From contig BDGG01000001.1 of the NCBI GenBank assembly GCA_001949185.1, forward strand, positions 3,675,324 to 3,739,323: DNA of 64,000 nt, read 5' to 3'. The notes beneath the pieces are model-generated. The model was not told where the DNA came from and ran no database searches. It saw nothing but the letters and a program-made list of their open reading frames with translations. The stretch's first letter is position 1. Every line of letters begins with the position of its first letter. Origin of the DNA: Ramazzottius varieornatus (taxonomy: Eukaryota; Tardigrada; Eutardigrada; Parachela; Ramazzottiidae). A program made the translations under genes and the position numbers. This document shows, piece by piece, positions 21,983 to 32,992 of the stretch.

Positions 21983-24900
21983 ATGGATGGCTCCAACCAA
22001 TGTATCCTGCCGAAACTACCTGTTGTCCGGCGAAACATCACAGTTATCCAGGGAAATGTCATGTACGTTCTCTCTTAATTTCAGTACTCGAAATATTACA
22101 CACTGCGATTTGTTTGATATAGTTTACCGGTACCATGCTGGTCACTGGGTTCCCCCAGCCTCATTTACATCTACTTCCTGGTCGGTCTTGGTATTCCACT
22201 GGTCGCCATGTTATATGCCCACTTGCCGACGATCTACAGACGGATAACGGTGCTGGTAAAACAGAGATCATGGTTTCGTGGTCGGGTAGTTACCGAAGTT
22301 CGGGAAGTGGAGAAGAAGAAAAGCGAGGTCGCAGAAAAGATGGGAGTCACCCCATCCGCTGTCGATCGTATGCAGGTAAGCGTACTGGAGTCCTTGACAT
22401 TGAGCTTGCCCCCTGATTGACCGGAGGACTGTGGTCTAGCGTTTCGCTTGTTTCTGTAGGCGCTGGCCGAAGCCCGCGAAAGAAGATCCAAGCTGGCGGT
22501 GTTCCTGTCCGAAGCGTCGTCCCCGCAGACCAATATCGGGCAGCTACTGGTGCGTATCAGTGCGACTTGTCTGATATTGAATAACGAAGCTTCACCCTTT
22601 GCTTTACTCTTCTCTTTCGTCGAAGATGAGCATTGCGGTTGTCTGCAGCATGATTTCGCTGATGATCTACATGATCACGGTCGCCCGAAAGAACGAAGCA
22701 CTGGAGCTTTGTGGGACTATGCCAGACAGTCGCCAGATTGTTGACATCGTAGCGAATCTGTATCTTCTGTTTTACTTCGTCATTCGAGTGAGCAATTGAG
22801 ATAACTTTTTTCTGCGCCTGCGTAGAGTGAGTTCTTTTTGTGTTGCAGACAGCCGGTGCGGATAATAAGCAAAAGTCCTTTACGTCGATGTTTTCCATCG
22901 TCGACTACTTCACCATTCCCAGCGTCATGACTGGGGTTATATTCAACCGGTACTTCACAGGTATTATAATGGGAATTCCTTGTTGTCCGTCGAGCCGCTT
23001 TATACCCGATAATTATGTGGCATTCGCCGTACAATTAGCTGTACATTAATCCATTTTTCGCCGCAGGCTTCAACTTCTTTCGCGCGTACAACTTGCTGTG
23101 GCTAGTCGACGTCCTGCAACATCGTCGCGTTCTCCCTACGGTTAACGCCGTCCGTCTTGTAAGGCTGATTGTTTTGGTCTGGGCCATCATCATCATTGCA
23201 TCCGGCTTTCTTCATGCGGTACTGTAAACAACTCTTCGAAAATCAATCCTACATTCAGATGTCTGGCCAAGACCTCATTACTGTAATTTGACTCCCTAGG
23301 CAGAGAATATGGGCGATCCTTGGCTGACGGACACCGACGGCACCCCGTTGTACAACGGCCAAAACATAGTCTTTTGGCGCTGTTTCCTTTACGTCTATGG
23401 GCGCATAACTTTGCTGGACCTCAGTCGCTTGAGAATGCATACTATGCTCGGGAAGATCATCATCTACGGTTTCCAAATTCTGGCGCTGGTAACAAAAAGG
23501 CCATGAGAATATAACGACAAGTCTGTAACATGACTCGTGGGCAGATGAATGAACCGGATCGTTTTTCCAAGCGGCGCACACTTCCAGCCAATGACAATGA
23601 GAACCTGCGCTACTTGGGATGGCGATTTGGCCAGTTTCATTTGTCCAGGCCGTAATGTTATATGTTATGATGAGCTTGGTGGCTTGACCGTCTTGTTTGT
23701 AGGGTATTGTGGCGCAAGCGATACCTCAAATTGTCGCCAGGTTGAAAGTGAAGCCCGACTATGATCGAGACTACTCCGGTAGTAATATGTTTATGTAAGG
23801 ATTACCAAGTATTTCTTTGCGCTCGTACGGGGTCCTCAAGTCGGCGCTAACAATGATCTGCCTATAAAGAACAAGTGCAGAGGATGTCCACCGTTTATGT
23901 TGCAGTCACGTCATTGTGTGTGGTCACGTCACAACCATCACAATGGAGGACTTCCTGAAGGAATTCTACGTGAGTTCGGCCCATCGGAATTACTGTATGC
24001 TTATTTCGTTTTCGAGTAAGGGCTGGTTTCGATTTTCAGCATCCTGACCGTGGTACCAACGAGTTCTTCAAGATAGTCGTGCTTTACGAGTAAGGGGTCC
24101 TCTGTGGAAAACCTTCTGTATGAAGTGATGACTGCATGAAGTCCCTTGCAGGCAGCCACCTACAGAAGACATGGAAATTCTACAAGAACGGTACTTCGGT
24201 AAATTGGACTACTTGCGAGGATCGGTGCTGAATATGAAGGACCTCAACCGGGCCAAACTAGCCGAAGCCAAAGCTACGTTGATTCTGGCCAACCGGATGG
24301 CACCAGACGCCGACGCGGACGACTCGGCTAACATCATGAGGGTATAAGGTTGCTGAGAACTAGAAAATTAATTTACTCACGTCTGGTTCAATGAGGTGAT
24401 AACAAGGTCTATCATGACGTTCGGCATCACCTCGGACTTTTCTGACAGGTCGGTTCTGGTGTCGTTTCGCAGGTGGTTTCCATCAAGAACTACAAAGCTG
24501 ATGCCCAAGTCATCGTGCAACTCTCAATGTATCATAATAAATTTGGACTTCAGAACATACCTAGCTGGAGTCCCGAGAGAGGAGATATCGTTATTTGTCT
24601 GGCGGAACTACGCTTAGGTCAGCCGCATAAGCAGGATTTGGATTATTTAACCAAAATCAATTCTTAAAAACGTTTTGCTGAAGGTTTACAAGTATTGCGA
24701 ATATAGGTCTGCTGGCTCAAAGCTGCATAGCTCCTGGGTTCTCCACCCTGTTGGCCAATTTTGTCACAACCAGGTCCTTCGACCCTGACTTCCAGTACAA
24801 GGAAGAGTGGATGGAGCTGTATTGTCGGGGAGCCTCGCTGGAAATGTACACGCGCCCGCTCAGTAGCGCATTCGTCGGCATGTCCTTTAGCGAGGCTTGT

Positions 24901-27900
24901 GACTTTTGCTTCCGGGTCATGAAGATCGTCCTGTGCGCCATTCAGACTGAGCCCACCAAAAATCCTCAAATATTGCCACCACCATCGGTTAAGATAATAC
25001 CAGGTAACGTTAAACTGGCGATCAGATTTCCGCCGCAGTCTTCGCGCAAAGACACTGCGCTGAAGCCTTTTCTTCCAGGTACCATGGGATATTTTATCGC
25101 CGACAACACGGTACAGGTGGACAGGGCGCAGATTTACTGTACGCAGTGTCATATGAATGTCGATAACGTCGAAGACATCAAAATGTGCAGCTGTACACCC
25201 GGTGAGAACTTAGTGATCCAAAAAGCATACCATGCATTCGTTTGGGACCTTTGACAAGTACTGTGTGTTTGGGGAATTTTGTCTTCAGAACAAAAAGCGA
25301 GCGGACCTACCATCGGCAAGCTGGTTACACGCACAGCAGATCTGGCCAAGCAGCTGACATCGACCCCAGAAGACATTATTGAGTCCAGAGTGTGGAGCTA
25401 TATCAAATCGTTTGACCGTTCGCCGACGGGCAGCGTGAAAGATCTGTCGAAAGACAGCGAGTCACCAGTATCCAACGAAGGCCACCGTCCTACGAAGGTC
25501 TACGATTCCACAGGTGAGCTTTTGGCTGAGACAGGTTTTTGGGCGTCCCTTCCCAAAACTAACGTTTGTGTTTTACATTCAGGAATGTTCCATTGGTGTC
25601 CAGCTAGGCCTATTTCCGCCGTTACGATAGTGAGCGAATAATAGACCTGTTTCGCAAGTCACGTTTCGGCTCTGAATAGAATAAAATCTCATGATTTTAT
25701 ACTATGAGATTTTATACTGTGTCAGTTTCTGTGCAGAAACCGTTTCGCGGTTTGCTCACTTCCGGCACAGAATATTAGCATAAAGGGATATTAGGCCGCG
25801 CGAGTTCAGCAGGGCATCGGAATTCGCGGGTCCTGTCATTTAGCCCTCTACTGGATAAAGCCCGGACTTCTTTCGCTTTTTCTGGCGATAGTTTCGGGAA
25901 GACAATTCTCTTCCTAACTTCAATGCTAGTTTTGGTCGAAAACATGATGGATTTCGAGAAGGAACGAGAGCGGAAGTCGAGTGGCGCAATGTGGGAGAGG
26001 CGTGTAGCTCGGATCACTTGACGCGCCAAGTCCAATTCGCTGATTGGTCTGATCACGCTCCACTCCACCAAAATTTCAAATTTCGACCAAAGTGGTCAAT
26101 AGTACAATCAACTCAACTTGCACAGAATTTGAAATTCTGTGCAGCGATATTAGGCAAAACATAAGCCGTGGATAACTGCACAGCATAAAACCTATACTTA
26201 TGCTGTCCAAGCCGAAAACATGACTTGCGAAACAGGTTCAATGTACCCATTTCGACTTCCGTAATATAACCTATGTTTCTGATTTCGGTAGAGTCGTCGA
26301 AAAGCAGCTATAGGCATCTTCAAGAACCACGTTGTCGTGTGTGTCTTGTCACAGCCGAATTCTCAGATAACTGGCCTTGCTTCGTTCGTCCTTCCACTAA
26401 GATCTAGCGTCATCAAAGCTGACAACCTGCAAGATATTATCCTGTTGTGCGATCCGAAATACCTAGAGAAAGAGTGGATTTACCTTTACAACTTACCGAA
26501 ATTACACGTTGTAAAAGTGAGCAGTTTAGAAATCAATTGTCGTTTCCGGTGTCTGTTTCTTGCATTTCCAGTATGAATAATCCGGACTTTCTCTGTAGGG
26601 AACTGCCTTGAATCGTTCCGATCTTCGCAGTGTTAACTTGCCCACATGTAAAATGTGCGTTATCCTGGGAGCCCCGACTTCCAACGAGAAGTTTACTGAT
26701 CCCACCATGATGGACAAGGCTGTGATCTTGGCCACGCTCAATGTGCGTGCAATGAAGTTCTCGGAGGAGGAAGGAATGGTCTCTGACGAAGAAGACGATG
26801 TCCGCCAAAAATCGTCGGCGAGCAACTCGCCCCGAAACCACGCACATTCGTCGAATAAACGGCACTCAGTCGTTTCCCACCGAAGAACCGGCTATGATGT
26901 ACCGGTCATCACCGATTTGAGTGAGTCGATCCACTCCTAAAAATTCTCCGCTAATCAAGCAGTCTCGATTACATGTGCACCATCTTTCAGCGAGGGATTC
27001 CAACGTTCAGTTCCTGGATGACCAAGATGAGGACCTCCCGGGCACAGAATTCTACTTGACACAGCCATACACTGGTGGACGAGCGTTCACAGCTAGCGTG
27101 CTGGACCTATTGATGTAATTCAGACGAGTTCTATTGAAATGATGGTGCCTGATTGACGACAAGGAATTCCATTCGGTTGACAAATCTGTTACAGGGTGAC
27201 ATCTTTCTTCAATCCGACAGTGGTGAAAAGTATTCACGCAATCATCTTCGGCGGTGCGTCACTTGAGCTGGAAAGGATTATGGCCGAAGGTGCAGGCTTG
27301 ATCGGCGGAGACAACATTTCCCGGCCAGCAAAGAACAAGGACCAAGTTAGCGTCATGCAGCTGGACATCAAAAACGGACCTCTTTCCCTCCATGCGGTAC
27401 TCCATGCTAAACATGACTCCCTATGATTCAATACGATTTCACACGGGATATATCTTTTCACAGGGCGGAACGTATGGCGACTTGTTCATCGATGCACTTA
27501 CACACATGGGTGTGCTGGTACTCGGTCTCTACCGCCGGCTAGAACCACACGGCGAAAAGCGCTACGTCATCAGCAATCCACCGGACACCCTGGAAATACT
27601 GGAAGACGACCAAGTCTTCGCCCTGAAACGGGCCAACTTTGAATATCCCCCTGGTTCACGGTTTTCGATGATAAAAAAGAAGAAGCCGTCCAAGAACCCT
27701 GCGGCGCTGGAAGAGAAGTTGCAAGACTTGGGAGCCAACGTTGCCCAAGTGGAAGAACGGTACGACAACCTGGTTCGAGCTGAGATACATGCCAGGAACA
27801 GTCTGATCGAACTGGAGAAGAACCCGTCGGAGAATCAACCGCTTCTCGGGGTGAGTGACAAAGGACTTCCTGACCAACTGACCATACAGCTCGAACGGGA

Positions 27901-28078
27901 GAAAATATTGCTTAACGAAGAGCTCCGTATGATGGAACAGAAACTCGCCAGTATAAAGCGGGATGTGGCGACTATGCAAGAACTATACGGTGGACGTAAT
28001 GGCAATGCCAGCGTCAGGAAGCACAAAAGATACGAACCAACCACGTTCGTCAGTAAGCGACGAAGTACCGAACTGTGA
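21983..28078 (+). CDS. slo: Slo1/BK-type calcium-activated channel homologue lacking the K+ selectivity filter
   Basis: Twenty exons with consistent phases give about 1265 residues: 21983-22062, 22159-22375, 22460-22549, 22626-22787, 22849-22960, 23067-23218, 23300-23488, 23703-23794, 23906-23969, 24040-24089, 24152-24341, 24473-24617, 24707-25201, 25289-25513, 25583-25629, 26292-26516, 26599-26920, 26991-27114, 27195-27396 and 27464-28078. Order: S0 helix ([19 protein letters not shown]), S1-S4, AENMGDPW before the pore, S6, RCK1 ([15 protein letters not shown]), linker, RCK2 (HVVVCVL), calcium bowl ([16 protein letters not shown]) and a charged coiled-coil C-terminus from about 27690. The pore exon reads [20 protein letters not shown] where Slo1 has the TVGYGD filter, and S4 reads [11 protein letters not shown], losing two of the three arginines compared. 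No stop, frameshift or bad splice site was found. Slo1 membership is well supported; conduction is doubtful, and a regulatory subunit or pseudochannel is inferred. Confidence 0.88.
25645..26237. repeat. MITE-like insertion in a Slo1-like intron
   Basis: Terminal inverted repeats of about 27 bp, starting ACCTGTTTCGCAAGTCA at the left, have the inverted copy at 26210-26237. They enclose a 593-bp sequence without a coding frame. It occupies most of the intron between the exons ending at 25629 and starting at 26292, which is much longer than the other introns of the gene. A small internal palindrome (AAAATCTCATGATTTTATACTATGAGATTTT region) lies at about 25683-25714. No target duplication was resolved. 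Confidence 0.65.
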
Positions 28079-28473
28079 GAACAGATTTGGTCTTGGTTTC
28101 TTGTTGTTAAGATATTTACTGAGAAAAAATAACAAAAGCAAGCAACAATACTGCAGTCGTCTCGCGTCACGTTTGAGCAAAATGGTATACAAAATGTAGA
28201 TACGCGGTAAAATAGGTAAAGACGACACAAAAAAGGCAAATTGGTCCGTCTGTAAACGAGGCAAACTGATATACAGTACAAACCCGCCTTCAATAACGCT
28301 TCAAAATATCGTCAAGGAAGACGACGCGAGCATCTTGAACTTACAAAACTGAGAAAATGAAGGACACTATAAAAAACGCAGAAATCCAGTTTTACAGGAT
28401 AAGAAATACTAAAAGTCTCTGTCGCGTATTTGGTTTGCAAGCTTGAAGCGGCTTTCGTTCCGGAAGAGGCAGA

Positions 28474-31400
28474 TCATACAATGATTTCTCGTATTACTTT
28501 CCGCCCTCTCGAGTTACTTGTTGAGTAGCCGCTTTCCAGGCTTTCTTCTCCGAACGATGGAGTCTTTTCGTATTCTTCATATGGATCCGGAAGTCCATTG
28601 ACTTCCACCGGCATTTGCGTGTAGTTCGACTCTGTAAGATCATCCCACGTAAGAAAGAATTTCCGCCTCTAGTTTGAACGTCCTAAAACATACCTAAAGG
28701 AGAATGCTGGTGTCCGTATCCCTCATCGTAGCTCGGATACGACTGCATGTAGGTGTTTCCAGTGGAGTACACTGCGCCATTATGGTCCATCATGTGAGGC
28801 TTGTAGTGGTTATTGGTTTCCATTAGGCTTTGGTTATAGTTTCCGGCTGCTTGCGAGTACAGCAGACCTATAGGCAGAAGGAAGCAATCAATCGAAAGCT
28901 CAAAACTTTACTTCTAACAAGTTTTTCTTACCGTTTGAGTAAGGTGAGTTGTCCATGTAGGTCGGTGGAAGTTTGGCCGATGCATGCGATGCGTAAATCT
29001 GACCGCCAGTCTCATGCAGATGCTTGTCGGCATAACCATCCGCGTAGAACCCAGCGTCGTTCTCGTGCTGGGAGCTGCCAGTGGACGCCAGTGTCAAGTT
29101 GGATGTCTTGGCCACTTTGATGGGTGTCCTTCGACTGCGCCTTCTGCACATGATAAAGATCATACAGGAGACTAGGCCGAGTGCCAGGATGAGGACGATG
29201 GGCAGGATGATGTCCAAGCGAGGAGCGGCCGCAGTGGAAGCTTGCTGAAGAACGGTGTTCTCGTCGACAAACGGCCCACAGACCGTCTGGCTGTTGTAGG
29301 CGCAGTAGCGCAGTCGGACTTGTTGAGGTTGAGCGGGGCCAGCGATGCGGTAGGAACCTTGGTTATTTTTCAGCGGGACGCAACGGGAAATGGGGGTCCA
29401 GGTGTTGGCTTTCAGGACCTCCACCATCGCACACAGTTCTTGGACCTAAAAAAAATACCCAGCTTACAGAAAACAAGTTATCGCTACTATTTTAGTACTA
29501 CTCTTAACATTTTTCTACAGTAATTCCTCATTTAATTGTGTTATTCAATGTCTAGAGCTGTGTCTTCGAATGGGGTATAATGATATACCTTGGGTGATTC
29601 TTTGACGGCAAAGTTGACAGTGCCGCTCGATGCATCGTACTTCAGCGAGGAAGGAAAGGGAATATCTTCCGGTAGAACAGGCTTGACTGGTGTAATGATG
29701 TCGATATTCTCGCTCGTTCCCTTACTATGACCCAGCTGGTTCTCGGAACGCAGCTTAAAAGTGTACGAATTCATCGGCACTAAGCCCGTTACCCTATACT
29801 CCGACACGTCAGACCCGATGGGATATTCTTGGCCACTTCCATCGGGGCGAGTCATAACCACTGTGAACTTTTGCGGGTATCCACCGTCGAAACCAGAGTC
29901 CCAGGTCAGCGTCACTGCGTTGTAGGCCAAGTCTTTCTGCTTGAGGTTCCTTGCTGGTTCGGGGATGCTTCGTCGAACCAAGTTGAACGTTTTACTGTTG
30001 TCACCGATGAGGTTCTTGGCTGAGCACTGGTATTCCCCCAGGTCCGACTCGTCAGGTTGGTCAATGGTCAGCACAATCTTGTAGGTTTCAGCCGAGATGT
30101 TCTGGACAGCTTCGACGCGAAGGCGACCAGTGAAGGACTGGATGGGTTGGTTGTTGCGGGACCAGGTGATGGTAGGCTCGGGGTTGCTTTCCACTAAGCA
30201 CTCCAGCTTGGCGCTGGCTTGTGGGGATACATCCGTAGCGATATGGCTGTGTCGATTCACGAATTCCGGCGGGTCTACAGGGAACGTAACACACTGAATA
30301 TGGACACAGAAGAAGATGAGAAAGTGGTCGGACGGACTTACACATGATCTGCAGATGGCTTTCATGCACAATGGGCTGACCAGCATCGTTGATCGCCTTG
30401 CACTGATAGCGACCTCTGTCCGTTCGTTGGAGTGTGTCGTTCGAAGAAAACAGTTCCGTACGTGCTGGTCCTTCGAACTGCAGCTCGCTTCGTGTGACAA
30501 AGGAGTACCTACAAGTACGGCGAAAACGAAATCAGACATTATCCAAACCAAGGTAACATACTTCCGTCTTTCACCTCCTACATACTCATGCACTGTGAGG
30601 AATGTCCAGTACACTGCATGTAGGTGCTTGACAGACTATGGATACTGCATAAACTTCGATGTTACCTGTCAACGATGCCCGGTTCGGCAGTGGCAACTTT
30701 ATAGAATTTGTCATCTTCCGGGATCTGCACACCATCTTTCAGCCAGACGAACGATGGTGCAGGTCGGCCTCTGGCTGCGCAACTTAAGCTCATGGGCTTC
30801 TCGGAGATCTTTCTTACGATGGTGGGTTGGAACGCGTTATCGCTGGTCCACGAGACGGCTTCGCTAACTTCGACTGTGATCACTTTCGGAGTACCTTCTC
30901 CAATTTCGTTGAAAGGTGTGCATTCGTAGTCACCGTTGTCGTCCAGCTTCGCATCGGTCAGGTTAAAGTACTGTCCACTTGCAGCAATACCGTTTCGTCC
31001 ATCGAGCTTGCGCCATCTGAACTGGGCAGCCGGAAGTCCAGCGTCGGGAGCCGAGCAGCGCAGCGAGATGACGTTACCGACGGTTGCGCGAGGAGCCACT
31101 GGATCGATGATGGCATCTCCGGGACGATCTGTAGTGGGACAAACAAAGCGTTAGCAAATACTAGCCAGAAAATATACAGAAAATCATTTTTCGACAAATA
31201 TTGACGAATACTTTAAACTTTTACTTCAATAATATTTTCGTACTGAATATTGTCTTATATTTCTGACTACGGTTATTTTCACTTACATTGAACATCAATT
31301 TTGGCACTTCCTCGTCCTTCACGCGTCGCTTTCACACCATTAGACATTTCAAAAACAACTTTGACGCGGCATTCATAGACACCACCTTCGGGTCGTTTAA

Positions 31401-32992
31401 CGTCGCTCAAAGAAAGAACTTCTTCAGTAGCGGCCAGCCGATCACCGTTGGCTCGATACCACTCAATGCTGACCGGCTTCGGGTTACTGTCCACTTTGCA
31501 CTGCAATGCCCCGTTGGCGCCTTCTCGCAGTGCCATCACGCTCGGAGTAACAGATACCACAGGCGCGTAGAAGACATCCACCTTGATCCTGCCTTCTTCT
31601 TCGCTTCCCACACCATTCGAAGCCACGCAGGAATACTCACCGGCCGAGTCTCGCGTCAGGGTACCTTGGGTAAACGTGTAGTTGAAAGAGCTCTGGCTGA
31701 AGACCTGACCGTTCTTTCTCCAGAAGGGAAGTGCAACAGGTGGATTGGCATCCACGGAGCATGTCAGCTTTGCTTCTACTCCAGCTTCCACCGCAAGCAG
31801 TCCAGGCGTGCTCGATGGAACATCTTGGACACCTCCAACAAACCCTCCCACCTTCACTCTTGGCTTGTCTAAAAAAACGAACTTTCAGTAGATTGATGGA
31901 GAAACCGGGGTTTTCCATTGGCATGAGTATTAGGTCGACCTCGATTTGTATTCAGACTGCGGAACATTGGTTTTACAACGGGAATATTTTAGACGTACAT
32001 TTGACATTGAGTGGATCGGTACTCTTGTCTAATGGAGTGTTCAGCGAGGGGTTCATCACTTTGCAGGTGAAAACGGCTCCGTTGTCTTCTTTGGTCAAGT
32101 TCAGCACCAAGTCGGCCTTAGAGAAACCAGCGCGGTTCGCGGCGGGAGTGTTGATGACGTTGGTCAGGATCTGCGTGCCTCGTAGCCACGTAATCTGAGG
32201 CGGAGGATTGCCGCCTTGGCTGGAGCAAGAGATGACCAGCTTGTGATTCTCTTCGAGGCTGTTCGCGCTGGGGGAGAAGCTGACAACAGGTGGCTGTGGT
32301 TGGTCTGCAAAAACATTGAGGAAAACCGGTTAAGTCCACTCAAAATTCCGTCAAATGCCATCTCAATCAGATAACGTTCAAAAAGCCACAAAATGCCGCT
32401 TATCATCGCTACAAAATATTTCCTTGAATAGAGGACATCTGTGACATTGTTATACGGCTTTTAGCCAAGACAATATTTTCAGACAAAATATTCCGGAAAT
32501 CCACTTCGATATTCGAATATAATATTGATCTTGAGCTTACGTCCAGGAATATTCATACAAAAATAGTATGCAAGAAATCCTGTGGAAACAACTTACACTT
32601 GACGTAAAGGTGGGCGATCTTGGTCCGTAAGTTCCTTCCTTTAATTCCATTTCGTTCCGGCAGGCTGATTTCGCAGTAGTAATCGCCATCGTGAGCTTCA
32701 TAGGTAGTGTTACCAATCTTCAAGTCGAACCTTCCCGTGCTGGGTTCCGGAATCAGCTTGGTGATGCCTTCTTGTGAGTTGAAGCCAATGCCGGTATCGC
32801 TGTTGAATGTGACCAAGGTGGACTCTTCCCCGGTCGACGCCACTCTGGACCGCCACTGGACAAAGTACCTCCCGGTACCCGTCAGTTCGGCAGGGTTGAT
32901 CTGACAGCTGAGTATGATGACGCCGAAGGGATCCACGAAGAGATCTGGTGATCCTTGCAGATACATTGTCTGAGTTTGAACAGCATGGAGTA
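28474..32992 (-). CDS. ed: Echinoid-like immunoglobulin-superfamily adhesion receptor
   Basis: A multi-exon minus-strand gene whose first recognised exon begins at 32992. Domains in order are seven Ig-like repeats (first around MYLQGSPDLFV, last containing LECLVESNPEPTITWSRN and YQCSAKNLIG) and fibronectin III material (RNLKQKDLAYNAVTLTWDSG; a second, more diverged copy follows). Then come a TM helix (IILPIVLILALGLVSCMIFI), a RRRSRR stop-transfer sequence and a cytoplasmic tail ending REIIV. Drosophila Echinoid has seven Ig domains, FN3 domains and the same EIIV C-terminus, which is a PDZ ligand (known partners Bazooka and Canoe), so orthology is strongly suggested. The signal-peptide exon is not in the recognised set and probably lies upstream in the 33-52 kb region. 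Internal exon edges are approximate. Confidence 0.87.

Noticed and set aside
22135-22416. Alternative frames over the first Slo exons
   Set aside because: Only the frame through [20 protein letters not shown] gives the S0 helix and joins in phase to both neighbours.
23320-23514. Possibility that a frameshift hides a normal TVGYGD filter
   Set aside because: I read the other forward frames across the pore exon and none contains a GYGD-like filter. The in-frame reading aligns without gaps on both sides.
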